Assembly: GCA_945861815.1 (NCBI GenBank) | Contig: CAMAVV010000070.1 | Span: 1 to 7,833, forward strand | Origin: Thermoflexus hugenholtzii JAD2 | GTDB lineage: Bacteria > Chloroflexota > Dehalococcoidia > SHYB01 | Length of the DNA stretch: 7,833 nt | Direction: 5' to 3' | In this document: piece after piece, positions 1 to 5,956 of the stretch | Numbering within the stretch: position 1 is the first letter of the stretch | Layout of the letters: each line of letters starts with the position of its first letter | The notes under the pieces: generated by a model | What the model saw: only the letters and a program-made list of their open reading frames with translations | Database searches by the model: none | Told to the model about the DNA's origin: nothing | Position numbers and translations under genes: made by a program

Positions 1-354
1 GTCGGCTGCATGGGCTTTTGCTTTGGCGGCGGCATGGCCTGGCTCCTCGCCGCGAACAACCCAGACGTGAAGGCGGCAGTGCCCTTCTACGGCCCCAATC
101 CGCCCCTCGATAGAGTGCCTAACATACGCGCCGCTGTGCTTGCCCTCTATGGCGCAAACGACAACTTCATCAATGGCGGCATCCCGGCGATGGAGTCGGC
201 GCTGAAGCAGAACAACAAGACCTACAAGATGGCCACGTACCCAGGAGCAGGCTACGCCTTCTTCAACGATACAGGGCGCGCCTATAACCAGCCTGCCGCC
301 GAGGGCGCATGGAAAGAGACCCTCGACTGGTTCCGCCAGCACCTGCGCTCGTGA
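1..354 (+). CDS. Dienelactone hydrolase family protein, 3' end only
   Basis: This is the C-terminal part (117 codons) of an alpha/beta hydrolase of the dienelactone hydrolase (DLH) family; the frame is open from base 1, so the true start is outside the window. Numbering from the first visible codon, the nucleophile elbow is GFCFGG with Cys7, and the acid is Asp54 in GANDNF, 47 residues later. The third member of the family triad should be a His about 31 residues after the Asp, in a YPGAGHxF-type motif. Here the motif is YPGAGYAFFND, with Tyr85 in the His position (codon TAC at 253-255). Family members hydrolyse dienelactone or related esters, and many have unknown substrates. With the His missing, activity may be lost or altered. 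Family membership is clear; the substrate is not. The stop codon lies 3 bp from the convergent stop of tgt. Confidence 0.88.
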   Translation, partial: VGCMGFCFGGGMAWLLAANNPDVKAAVPFYGPNPPLDRVPNIRAAVLALYGANDNFINGGIPAMESALKQNNKTYKMATYPGAGYAFFNDTGRAYNQPAAEGAWKETLDWFRQHLRS

Positions 355-357
355 CCC

Positions 358-1530
358 TTAGGCGTCCAACCCTCTCGCCTCTCGCGCCGCGACCCACTTT
401 CCCTTCTGGGCGATTCGCGTCTCTTCGTCGGTGCTCTTGTAGCCATCGAGGAAGCTGCGCGCAAAGGAGTCGAACGTGCCTGCCAGGATGGCCGTTCGCG
501 ACTCTTCCATCAACCGCAAGATGAAGCGCAAGTTGTGTATCGTCCCCAGGCGGTGGTAGAGGATCTCGTCCGACTTGAAGAGATGGTGGAGATAGGCCGC
601 TGAAAAGGCGCCGCATGAATAGCAGTCGCACGACTCATCGAATGGCCCGTCGAGCTCTCGATACTTCGCATTGCGGATGCTCACACGCCCCTGGCGGGTG
701 AAGAGGCTGCCGTTGCGCGCCACCCGCGTCGGCAGCGCGCAGTCGAACATGTCGATGCCACGGGCGATGCACTGCACAAGGTCTTCCGGCGAGCCGACGC
801 CCATCAGGTACCGAGGCTTGTCCTTCGGCAGGTGCGGCTCTGCATTCTCGACGGCTTCATAGGCCAGCGCCTTCGGCTCGCCAACGCTTACCCCGCCGAT
901 AGCGTACCCAGGGAAGCCCATCGCCGCCAGCGTTTGCGCCGATTGCCTTCGCAGCTCCGCCGACCACCCGCCTTGCACGATGGCAAAGAGCGCTTGGTCT
1001 TTTCGCGTATGCGCGTTTAGGCATCGCTCAGCCCACCGGTGTGTTCGCTCCGTGGCCGCCGCGATTTGCTCATGCGATTCGCCGTAGGCAGGGCAGTGGT
1101 CGAGGACCATCGCGATGTCGCTGCCAAGGGCCTCTTGGTAGGCCACCGCTAGCTCCGGCGTTAGCCGGTGCTCTGACCCATCGATGTGCGAGCGAAAGGT
1201 CGCTCCTTCGTCCGTCAGCTTGCGCATGTGGCCCAGGCTGAAGACCTGGAAGCCGCCGCTATCGGTGAGGATAGGGCCATTCCACCGCATGAACTTGTGC
1301 AGACCGCCGAACTTTTGTATGAGCTCGATGCCAGGGCGCAGGTAGAGGTGGTAGGTGTTGGAGAGGACGATGGTCGCGCCAGTGTTGCGCACGTCTTCCG
1401 GTGTGACCGCCTTCACCGCTGCCTGGGTGCCGACGGGCATAAAAGCAGGAGTCGGCACTTGGCCGTGAGGCGTGGTCAGCAGGCCAGCGCGTGCGTGGGA
1501 GGAAGAGGGAGAGAGGAGGGAGAAGCGCAT
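358..1530 (-). CDS. tgt: tRNA-guanine transglycosylase (queuine tRNA-ribosyltransferase)
   Basis: The 390-residue product exchanges guanine 34 for preQ1 in the anticodons of Asp, Asn, His and Tyr tRNAs, a step of queuosine synthesis. Family motifs are in order: TPAFMPVGTQ (27-36), SNTYHL (57-62), DSGGFQ (90-95), IVQGG (184-188), IGGVSVGE (211-218), and GIDMFDCALPTR with the expected nucleophile Asp263. The zinc site is Cys301, Cys303, Cys306 and His332, with the family's 26-residue spacing from the last Cys to the His. Cys146 and Val216 match the bacterial preQ1-type pocket rather than the eukaryotic queuine type. One oddity is LDHCPAYG (143-150), where bacterial enzymes usually have DEC. Length is normal. 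The ATG lies 2 bp after the TAG of the upstream DUF2283-like gene and has no visible Shine-Dalgarno, which suggests reinitiation after that gene. Confidence 0.97.
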   Translation of the reverse strand: MRFSLLSPSSSHARAGLLTTPHGQVPTPAFMPVGTQAAVKAVTPEDVRNTGATIVLSNTYHLYLRPGIELIQKFGGLHKFMRWNGPILTDSGGFQVFSLGHMRKLTDEGATFRSHIDGSEHRLTPELAVAYQEALGSDIAMVLDHCPAYGESHEQIAAATERTHRWAERCLNAHTRKDQALFAIVQGGWSAELRRQSAQTLAAMGFPGYAIGGVSVGEPKALAYEAVENAEPHLPKDKPRYLMGVGSPEDLVQCIARGIDMFDCALPTRVARNGSLFTRQGRVSIRNAKYRELDGPFDESCDCYSCGAFSAAYLHHLFKSDEILYHRLGTIHNLRFILRLMEESRTAILAGTFDSFARSFLDGYKSTDEETRIAQKGKWVAAREARGLDA

Positions 1531-1532
1531 GC

Positions 1533-1943
1533 CTAGGCGGCGACGAGGTCGGGGGCCGACTGGGTAAGCAGCTCAAAAAGAAAGGAGCGAAGTGCGCCTT
1601 TTGCTTTAGAGCCAGGTCCAGTTCTGACGAACCAATCACCCTCACCTAGCGAGTCAAAGATAGGCTGAAAGACCTCGGCGGCTCTTTTGTTACGCCTCAG
1701 AAATCCCTTCTTTAGCGTTAGGATGTCGAAGCCGACGATTTCGTTGCTCTCCAAGCGCAGTCTGAGATAGACGCTAGGGTAATTCTCAAGCTCCAAGGAG
1801 TATGCTTCTTGCGGCGGACCGAACGAACCATAAAGCATGTCGGCGCCGCTATCGTAATCAAGCTGCCAGTTTTTTTTCTTGACCGCTGCAGGCCATCCCC
1901 GGTTTGCAGCTCTGACCTTGGACCTCAGCCTTTTCTCATCCAT
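1533..1943 (-). CDS. DUF2283-like small protein, putative antitoxin partner
   Basis: The product has 136 residues and no assigned function. Residues 28-80 resemble the DUF2283 fold: a YDxxADMLY strand (LDYDSGADMLYGSF, 28-41), then VYLRLRLESNEIVGFDIL (58-75), matching the family pattern of a short aspartate/tyrosine motif followed by an 'xGxIVGxEIL'-type strand. A basic N-terminal stretch of about 25 residues precedes it (KRLRSKVR, VKKK) and a 55-residue tail follows. The start codon lies inside the end of the upstream nuclease-like gene (19-bp overlap) and has a good Shine-Dalgarno, so both are probably made from one transcript. DUF2283 proteins are often found beside small toxin-like genes, and the antitoxin role is inferred from that arrangement only. 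One counted 60-bp stretch is 47 percent GC, against 65 percent for a stretch of aroKB, hinting at acquisition. An A8 run lies in codons 22-25. Confidence 0.6.
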   Translation of the reverse strand: MDEKRLRSKVRAANRGWPAAVKKKNWQLDYDSGADMLYGSFGPPQEAYSLELENYPSVYLRLRLESNEIVGFDILTLKKGFLRRNKRAAEVFQPIFDSLGEGDWFVRTGPGSKAKGALRSFLFELLTQSAPDLVAA

Positions 1944-2251
1944 ATGAGTCTCCCTTTTGGCGGTACCTTCTTGAAGAGAGCCGTAAAGACCTGGCCGTGT
2001 TTGCCGCTATATCCTACCACTACCTCCAGGTAGAGGTTTTGCCAGCGGCCACTCACGGCCCCCAGACGCGTTAAGTGGCTTACGCCATCGTCATCGATTG
2101 TGACGAGCGAAGGCGCGCGGATGACGGCCTGAATCTGATCCAGATAGGCCACGATTTCAGGGTGGCCTTTTTCGATGTGCCGAAAATACTCTTCCGTCAG
2201 GCGCACAGGCACACCGTCTCTGTCCAGGACTTCAAAGATGATGCGGGGCAT
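1925..2251 (-). CDS. Small BECR/RelE-like nuclease-type protein, putative toxin
   Basis: The 108-residue protein has the look of phage Barnase-EndoU-ColicinE5/D-RelE-like (PBECR/BECR) small nucleases. Features seen are LTEEYFRHIEKGHPEI (18-33), with His25 and His30 in the 'HI..xHPE' arrangement; a central YLEVVV strand (74-79); then a Gly/Thr strand GQVFTALFKK (86-95, Thr90, Lys94-95) and a closing LIW motif (102-104). This pattern recurs in small standalone nucleases and toxins; enzymatic activity is not established here. It is the first gene of a two-gene cassette: its last 19 bp overlap the start of the DUF2283-like gene. No convincing Shine-Dalgarno precedes the ATG, but two palindromes lie 11-34 bp upstream (2262-2285), a usual place for autoregulation. 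It starts 73 bp after the aroKB stop. It could instead be an uncharacterised domain with no toxic role. Confidence 0.6.
   Translation of the reverse strand: MPRIIFEVLDRDGVPVRLTEEYFRHIEKGHPEIVAYLDQIQAVIRAPSLVTIDDDGVSHLTRLGAVSGRWQNLYLEVVVGYSGKHGQVFTALFKKVPPKGRLIWMRKG
1950..1954 (-). promoter_or_regulatory. Shine-Dalgarno of the DUF2283-like gene
   Basis: GGGAG sits 6 nt before the ATG at 1943, inside the coding sequence of the overlapping upstream gene. It supports this start and indicates independent ribosome loading in addition to coupling. Confidence 0.6.
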
Positions 2252-2261
2252 GCGGCGAAGT

Positions 2262-2285
2262 GTAGCGTGGCACTACGCGATCGCG
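2262..2285. promoter_or_regulatory. Abutting palindromes upstream of the toxin-like gene
   Basis: An imperfect 15-bp palindrome, GTAGCGTGGCACTAC (2262-2276), runs directly into a perfect 10-bp palindrome, CGCGATCGCG (2276-2285). Both lie in the 73-bp gap between aroKB and the toxin-like gene, 11 bp from its start codon. No clear -35/-10 pair was found in this gap. A role as operator is inferred from position only. Confidence 0.3.
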
Positions 2286-2324
2286 GAAGGAGCGAATGGC
2301 AGACGGAACAAAACGGCTCGCGTG

Positions 2325-3977
2325 CTACCCCACAACTTCCCGCAGCGCCTCTTCCACAAGCCCTTCAGGCACATCGTTCCGCACCACTGCATTCCCTAGC
2401 CCTTGCAGCAGCGCCCAGTTAATCTTCTTGTCCGCCACCTTCTTGTCCAGCGCCATCGCCCGCCTCATCGCCGCCATATCCACCGGCGGCGACTTGAGCG
2501 GCAGGCCAAAGGCCTCCAGCGACTCGCGCTGCTGCTTCACTTCGTCGGCGGTCAGCAGGCCCATGCGCTGTGAGATATGCGCCTCACCCGTCATGCCGAT
2601 GGAGATTGCCTCGCCGTGGAGCAGCTTCTCGTAGCCCAGCGCCGTCTCTAGGGCGTGGCCTAGCGTGTGGCCATAGTTCAACAGCGTGCGCGGCCCGCCT
2701 CCCGATTCGCGCTCGTCCTCGCTCACCACCCGCGCCTTGATTGCCGCGCTTAGCCGCACTACCTCCGTCGTCACCTTGCCGTCGAGGGCGACGAGCCGTT
2801 TCGTCTCCGCCCGGATGAAGTCGAAGAGGGTTTTGTCTAAGATAAGGCCGTGCTTCACGACCTCGGCCCAGCCTGAGGTCAGCTCGCGCTTAGGGAGCGT
2901 CGTCAGCGTCTGCGTGTCGGCCATGACGAGGCGCGGCTGGTGGAATGCGCCGACGAGATTCTTGCCGTCGGGCAGGTTCACCGCCGTCTTCCCGCCGATG
3001 GAAGAGTCGACCATGGAAAGGAGCGTCGTCGGCACGGCAACCCAGGGCATGCCGCGCACATATGTTGCTGCCACAAAGCCTGCCAGGTCTCCGGCGACAC
3101 CGCCCCCTAGCGCGACGACAACATGCTTGCGCTCTGCCTTGTGGGAGGCGAGCCAGCGATAGAGCTTTTCAGCGTTTGCCAGGGATTTACTTGCCTCGCC
3201 AGGAGGCACTTCATAGTGCTGGATGGTGAACTTGTCGTTAAAGAGCGAGTCTGAGACGGTACGCCCGTAGAGCTTCCAGACCGCGGCGTCGGCGATGACA
3301 AAGGCCGTGCCGCTCAGGTCAGCTTCGCGCATCCGCTTGCCCAGGTCGCGAAGGATGCCCCAGCCGACGTAGCCGGGGCAGGTCGCCGTTCCCGTCTGCA
3401 CGGTGTACGAGGCGTCGCTGGACCTGCGCGTTGGAGGCTTTTCGCGCAAGGAGAGGGCGTAGCCGCGCAGCACTTCTTCCACCGTCTCAGGGAACGCCAG
3501 CTTATCGGTGTGCACCGTCCAGTCGGCGATGCCGTAATAGACCTGGCGGTGCTCCTTTAAGTTCTTGATGCGCTCCAGCGGGTCGTCTGCCTTGAGCAGG
3601 GGCCGCACATTCTCCGAGGCATTTCGCCTTGCCGAGGCCTCCATCCTTCGATGAATCGTCTCCGGCTGGGCATCCAGGCAGATGACCACCCCGGACTTGC
3701 GCATCATATCGCGGTTGCCTGGGTCGATGATGGCCCCGCCGCCTGTGGAGATGACGACGTTTGTGCGCGAGCAGGCCTGCATCAGCGCCTCGCGCTCCAG
3801 TTCGCGGAAGAAGGGCTCGCCCTTGGCGGCGAAGATTTCGTCTATCGACTTCCGGTAGCGCTCCACGATCAACGCATCCGTGTCGATGAAGGGCCAGCCT
3901 TGGCGCGCAGCCACCCGCTTCCCGATCTGGGTCTTCCCGGTGAAGGAGAATCCTATGAGGATGATGTTGTTTGGCAT
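2325..3977 (-). CDS. aroKB: Bifunctional shikimate kinase / 3-dehydroquinate synthase
   Basis: This 550-residue fusion carries two shikimate pathway enzymes. Residues 1 to about 175 are shikimate kinase, which phosphorylates shikimate with ATP: Walker A GFSFTGKT (9-16, Lys15), the shikimate-binding DTD (32-34), FFR (56-58), STGGGAI (77-83), and lid RPLL (125-128). After a short linker of about 15 residues comes 3-dehydroquinate synthase (about 190-550), which makes 3-dehydroquinate from DAHP using NAD and a metal: GGGVAGD (291-297), SSIGGKTAVN (325-334), AEVVKHG (371-377), NYGHTLGHALE (434-444) and HGEAISIGM (453-461). The expected metal ligands Glu372, His437 and His454 are present. Both halves look complete and active. 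The gene follows aroC, with a palindromic element between. No strong Shine-Dalgarno is visible; an AGG lies about 14 nt before the ATG. Confidence 0.96.
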   Translation of the reverse strand: MPNNIILIGFSFTGKTQIGKRVAARQGWPFIDTDALIVERYRKSIDEIFAAKGEPFFRELEREALMQACSRTNVVISTGGGAIIDPGNRDMMRKSGVVICLDAQPETIHRRMEASARRNASENVRPLLKADDPLERIKNLKEHRQVYYGIADWTVHTDKLAFPETVEEVLRGYALSLREKPPTRRSSDASYTVQTGTATCPGYVGWGILRDLGKRMREADLSGTAFVIADAAVWKLYGRTVSDSLFNDKFTIQHYEVPPGEASKSLANAEKLYRWLASHKAERKHVVVALGGGVAGDLAGFVAATYVRGMPWVAVPTTLLSMVDSSIGGKTAVNLPDGKNLVGAFHQPRLVMADTQTLTTLPKRELTSGWAEVVKHGLILDKTLFDFIRAETKRLVALDGKVTTEVVRLSAAIKARVVSEDERESGGGPRTLLNYGHTLGHALETALGYEKLLHGEAISIGMTGEAHISQRMGLLTADEVKQQRESLEAFGLPLKSPPVDMAAMRRAMALDKKVADKKINWALLQGLGNAVVRNDVPEGLVEEALREVVG

Positions 3978-3987
3978 GTCATTTTTT

Positions 3988-4068
3988 GACCTAACCCCTG
4001 CCCCTTCCCTGAGAAGGAAGGGGTTCTGATTTCCCTCTCTTCACAGGAGAGGGACTAAGGGTGAGGTC
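3988..4068. repeat. Nested palindromic intergenic element
   Basis: An 81-bp element is built from three inverted repeats. The outer arms are GACCTAACCC (3988-3997) and GGGTGAGGTC (4059-4068), complementary except for one base. Inside are two hairpins: CCCCTTCC/GGAAGGGG (4001-4008 with 4016-4023, 7-nt loop) and CCCTCTC/GAGAGGG (4033-4039 with 4047-4053). Transcribed, it would fold into a three-way junction. It fills most of the gap between aroC and aroKB. It resembles REP/BIME-like or miniature mobile elements. No T-run follows on the minus strand, so it does not look like an intrinsic terminator in the operon direction. Only one copy is present here, so whether it is repeated in the genome is not visible. 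Confidence 0.7.
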
Positions 4069-4077
4069 CAACGAATC

Positions 4078-5241
4078 TTACCGAGCCTGCCCCGTCTGCT
4101 TCATATAGCCATCGTAGTTGCGGCGCGTCTCATCCAAATGGTCGCCGCCGAACTTCTCCAGGAAGGCGTCCGCCAGCACCAGCGCCAGCATCGCCTCGCC
4201 AACAACGCATCCCGGCGGCACCTGGCAGACGTCGCTGCGCTCGAAGTGGGCCTGCACCACCTCGCCGGTCTCGAAGTCCACAGAGGGCAGGGGCTTTGCC
4301 AGGGTGGAGATGGGCTTGATGGCGACGCGCGCCACGACGGGCTGGCCGTTCGTCATCCCGCCCTCCAGGCCGCCAGCCTGGTTGGAGCGCCGCTTCCATT
4401 TCGGCCCGCCGCCTGCCCACGGCTCGATGATATCGTGCACCTTCGAGCCGAAGCTGCGCGTCTGCTCGAAGCCGTTGCCTATCTCTACGCCCTTCACGGC
4501 GTGGATGCTCATGAGCGCCTGGGCGATGCGCCCGTCCAACTTCTTGTCCCAGTGGATATGGCTGCCTAGGCCGATGGGCAAGCCTTCGGCGATCACTTCA
4601 AATATCCCGCCCACCGTGTCCTTCGCCTCTTTCGCCGCGTCGATGACCTTAATCATCTTCGCCTCGGCATCCGGGTCGGCGCAGCGCACCTCGGACTGCT
4701 CGACGCGCTGCCAATCGATAGGCCCTTTGGGCTGGGAGACGACATCGGCGACGGTGAGGACATGGGAGTGGAAGTGGACGCCGAACTCTTCCAGGAAGCG
4801 CTTGGCGATTCCCCCGGCAGCCACTCGCGCCGCCGTTTCGCGGGCGCTGGCTCGCTCCAGGATGTTGCGCACGTCCTTTTGGTTGTACTTCACGATGCCC
4901 GCCAGGTCCGCGTGGCCTGGGCGCAGGCGCGTGATGCGGTTGAGTTCTTCTGTGATGGGCGTGACGCTCATGGGCGTCTGCCAGTTCTCCCAGTCGCGGT
5001 TCTGTATCCAGAGCGCGATGGGGCTGCCCAGGGTCACGCCGTGGCGCACGCCGGAGAGGATCTTGGCCTCGTCCTTCTCGATCTTCATGCGCCCGCCGCG
5101 CCCGTAGCCCTTTTGGCGGCGCGCAAGGTCCCGCGCGAGGTAGGCCTCCGAAAGCTGCACGCCCGCAGGGATGCCCTCCACGATGGTGTTCAGCCCCTGC
5201 CCATGCGATTCGCCCGATGTGAGATAGCGCAGATGTGCCAC
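4078..5241 (-). CDS. aroC: Chorismate synthase
   Basis: The 387-residue enzyme converts 5-enolpyruvylshikimate-3-phosphate to chorismate, the last shikimate pathway step, and needs reduced FMN. All family signatures are visible: GESHG (10-14), RRQKGYGRGGRM (41-52), ILSGVRHGVTLGSPI (61-75), TRLRPGHADL (104-113), RASARETAARVA (130-141, counting from Arg130), and RSNQAGGLEGGMTNGQPV (285-302). The two invariant active-site histidines correspond to His13 and His110. Length is normal for the family. The start is a GTG at 5239-5241, supported by AGGAG 7 nt upstream and by the conserved N-terminus beginning immediately after. It is the first gene of the minus-strand run followed by aroKB. A weak TTG-type -35 and AT-rich -10 can be drawn upstream, but none is convincing. 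Confidence 0.98.
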   Translation of the reverse strand: MAHLRYLTSGESHGQGLNTIVEGIPAGVQLSEAYLARDLARRQKGYGRGGRMKIEKDEAKILSGVRHGVTLGSPIALWIQNRDWENWQTPMSVTPITEELNRITRLRPGHADLAGIVKYNQKDVRNILERASARETAARVAAGGIAKRFLEEFGVHFHSHVLTVADVVSQPKGPIDWQRVEQSEVRCADPDAEAKMIKVIDAAKEAKDTVGGIFEVIAEGLPIGLGSHIHWDKKLDGRIAQALMSIHAVKGVEIGNGFEQTRSFGSKVHDIIEPWAGGGPKWKRRSNQAGGLEGGMTNGQPVVARVAIKPISTLAKPLPSVDFETGEVVQAHFERSDVCQVPPGCVVGEAMLALVLADAFLEKFGGDHLDETRRNYDGYMKQTGQAR

Positions 5242-5248
5242 GGGAACA

Positions 5249-5253
5249 CTCCT
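5249..5253 (-). promoter_or_regulatory. Shine-Dalgarno of aroC, fixes the GTG start
   Basis: AGGAG lies 7 nt before the GTG at 5241. There is no in-frame ATG near the conserved N-terminus, so this site decides the start. Confidence 0.75.
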
Positions 5254-5331
5254 GATTAGTACCTGAAAAGTTTAGCACACCTGTTGGGGGCGAGGAACCA
5301 AGGATTTTGGACGGTTCGGGTAAGTGCAAGG

Positions 5332-5360
5332 TTAAGTCCCTAGCCCCAATCAGTTAGAAT
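5332..5360 (+). promoter_or_regulatory. Candidate promoter for the VOC-like gene
   Basis: TAGAAT (5355-5360) matches the -10 consensus at 5 of 6 bases. It is preceded 17 bp upstream by a poor -35, TTAAGT (5332-5337, 3 of 6). It lies in the 203-bp divergent region between aroC and the VOC-like gene. Apart from this and the two ribosome binding sites, I see nothing else in that region. Confidence 0.3.
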
Positions 5361-5432
5361 CTCCCAAAGTCAGACCTGTGGTACAAGCACGTCACTGTCC
5401 AAGAAATCAGGGGCGGTACAGAAGCGACCAGT

Positions 5433-5438
5433 AAGGAG
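5433..5438 (+). promoter_or_regulatory. Shine-Dalgarno of the VOC-like gene, fixes the GTG start
   Basis: AAGGAG lies 6 nt before the GTG at 5445. An ATG overlaps it at 5443-5445 but is followed directly by TGA, so it cannot be the start. Confidence 0.7.
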
Positions 5439-5444
5439 CGGGAT

Positions 5445-5837
5445 GTGATAGATCAAGCAATTGTTCGCTCACTCGGTGGCGTGGTGATGGATGTAAGTGA
5501 TATCAACCGCCAGGGGGCTTTCTGGGGTGCCTTGCTAGGACATGAACCTGGGCCACCACGGAGTGGGGGTGGCTGGTTAACCGTTGGCGTCTTAGAGGGG
5601 GCTGTTTCGCTAATCCTTCAGCAAGTACCCGAGCCTAAAACGGTTAAGAACCGGGTGCATCTCGACTTCTCGGTCGATAATGTGGACGAAGCTATCGCTA
5701 GCATAATCAAGCTGGGTGGGAGAAGGATTAGCAAACCTCGCGAGGGGGGTGGCGTCACCATGGCTGACCCGGAAGGAAACGAATTCTGCATAGGGTCATT
5801 CAGGAGGACTAAAGATGGCAAGCGGGTTTCTATATGA
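5445..5837 (+). CDS. VOC family (glyoxalase-like) protein
   Basis: The 130-residue protein has the vicinal oxygen chelate fold of the Glyoxalase_6-like group: two beta-alpha-beta-beta-beta halves. The first half has GGVVMDVSDINRQGAFWGALLG (11-32), a typical 'D.....FW..LLG' opening. The second half has VHLDFSVDNVDEAI (71-84) and ends in the hallmark MADPEGNEFCIG (106-117). The His that serves as first metal ligand in true glyoxalases is absent near the N-terminus, as in many members of this group; His72 and Glu113 could still bind a metal. Substrate and function are unknown. The gene is divergent from aroC and stands alone, 119 bp before pyrF. It starts with GTG with a good Shine-Dalgarno. A counted 60-bp stretch is about 52 percent GC, lower than the aro genes. 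Confidence 0.85.
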   Translation: MIDQAIVRSLGGVVMDVSDINRQGAFWGALLGHEPGPPRSGGGWLTVGVLEGAVSLILQQVPEPKTVKNRVHLDFSVDNVDEAIASIIKLGGRRISKPREGGGVTMADPEGNEFCIGSFRRTKDGKRVSI

Positions 5838-5941
5838 CGGCAAGACTCAGTAATGTTGGGCTCGCCCAGTAAGACGAAGCGTGCGGGTGATGAAAGTTCA
5901 TGGCGTACGGGCGACCATATAGGGTCTCCTCCCGTCTGCGG

Positions 5942-5947
5942 TATAAT
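5942..5947 (+). promoter_or_regulatory. -10 box of pyrF, probably giving a leaderless mRNA
   Basis: A perfect TATAAT is followed by the pyrF ATG 9 nt later (5957). Transcription would be expected to start about 6-8 nt downstream, at or next to the A of the ATG. No good -35 is seen 16-18 bp upstream. An imperfect palindrome, GACCATATAGGGTC (5913-5926), covers that region and could be an operator, but this is speculative. Confidence 0.5.
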
Positions 5948-5956
5948 TCCTATCCG

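Noticed and set aside
3651..3989. Plus-strand frame opposite the kinase domain of aroKB
   Set aside because: It is a shadow of a strongly conserved coding region, with no promoter or ribosome binding site.
4001..4023. Hairpin as an intrinsic terminator after aroC
   Set aside because: No T-run follows on the minus strand, and the stem is part of a larger symmetric element, so a repeat element explains it better.
4118..5107. Long open frame of 329 codons on the + strand opposite aroC
   Set aside because: It is an antisense shadow of aroC with no family motifs, Ser/Arg-rich composition and no ribosome binding site.
4649..5329. Second minus-strand frame overlapping the aroC start (226 codons)
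   Set aside because: It is another frame of aroC, low-complexity in Arg/Pro/Ala, with no recognisable domain.
5310..5340. Minus-strand promoter TTGCAC - 17 bp - AATCCT for aroC
   Set aside because: Each box matches consensus at only 3 of 6 bases, too weak to call.
5857..5868. Hairpin TGGGC-TC-GCCCA after the VOC-like gene as a terminator
   Set aside because: It is a short stem with a 2-nt loop and no T-run; a chance palindrome is as likely.
5900..5956. N-terminal extension of pyrF by 19 residues from ATG 5900
   Set aside because: The added residues have no family match and the stretch contains the TATAAT box; the shorter start fits known OMP decarboxylases.
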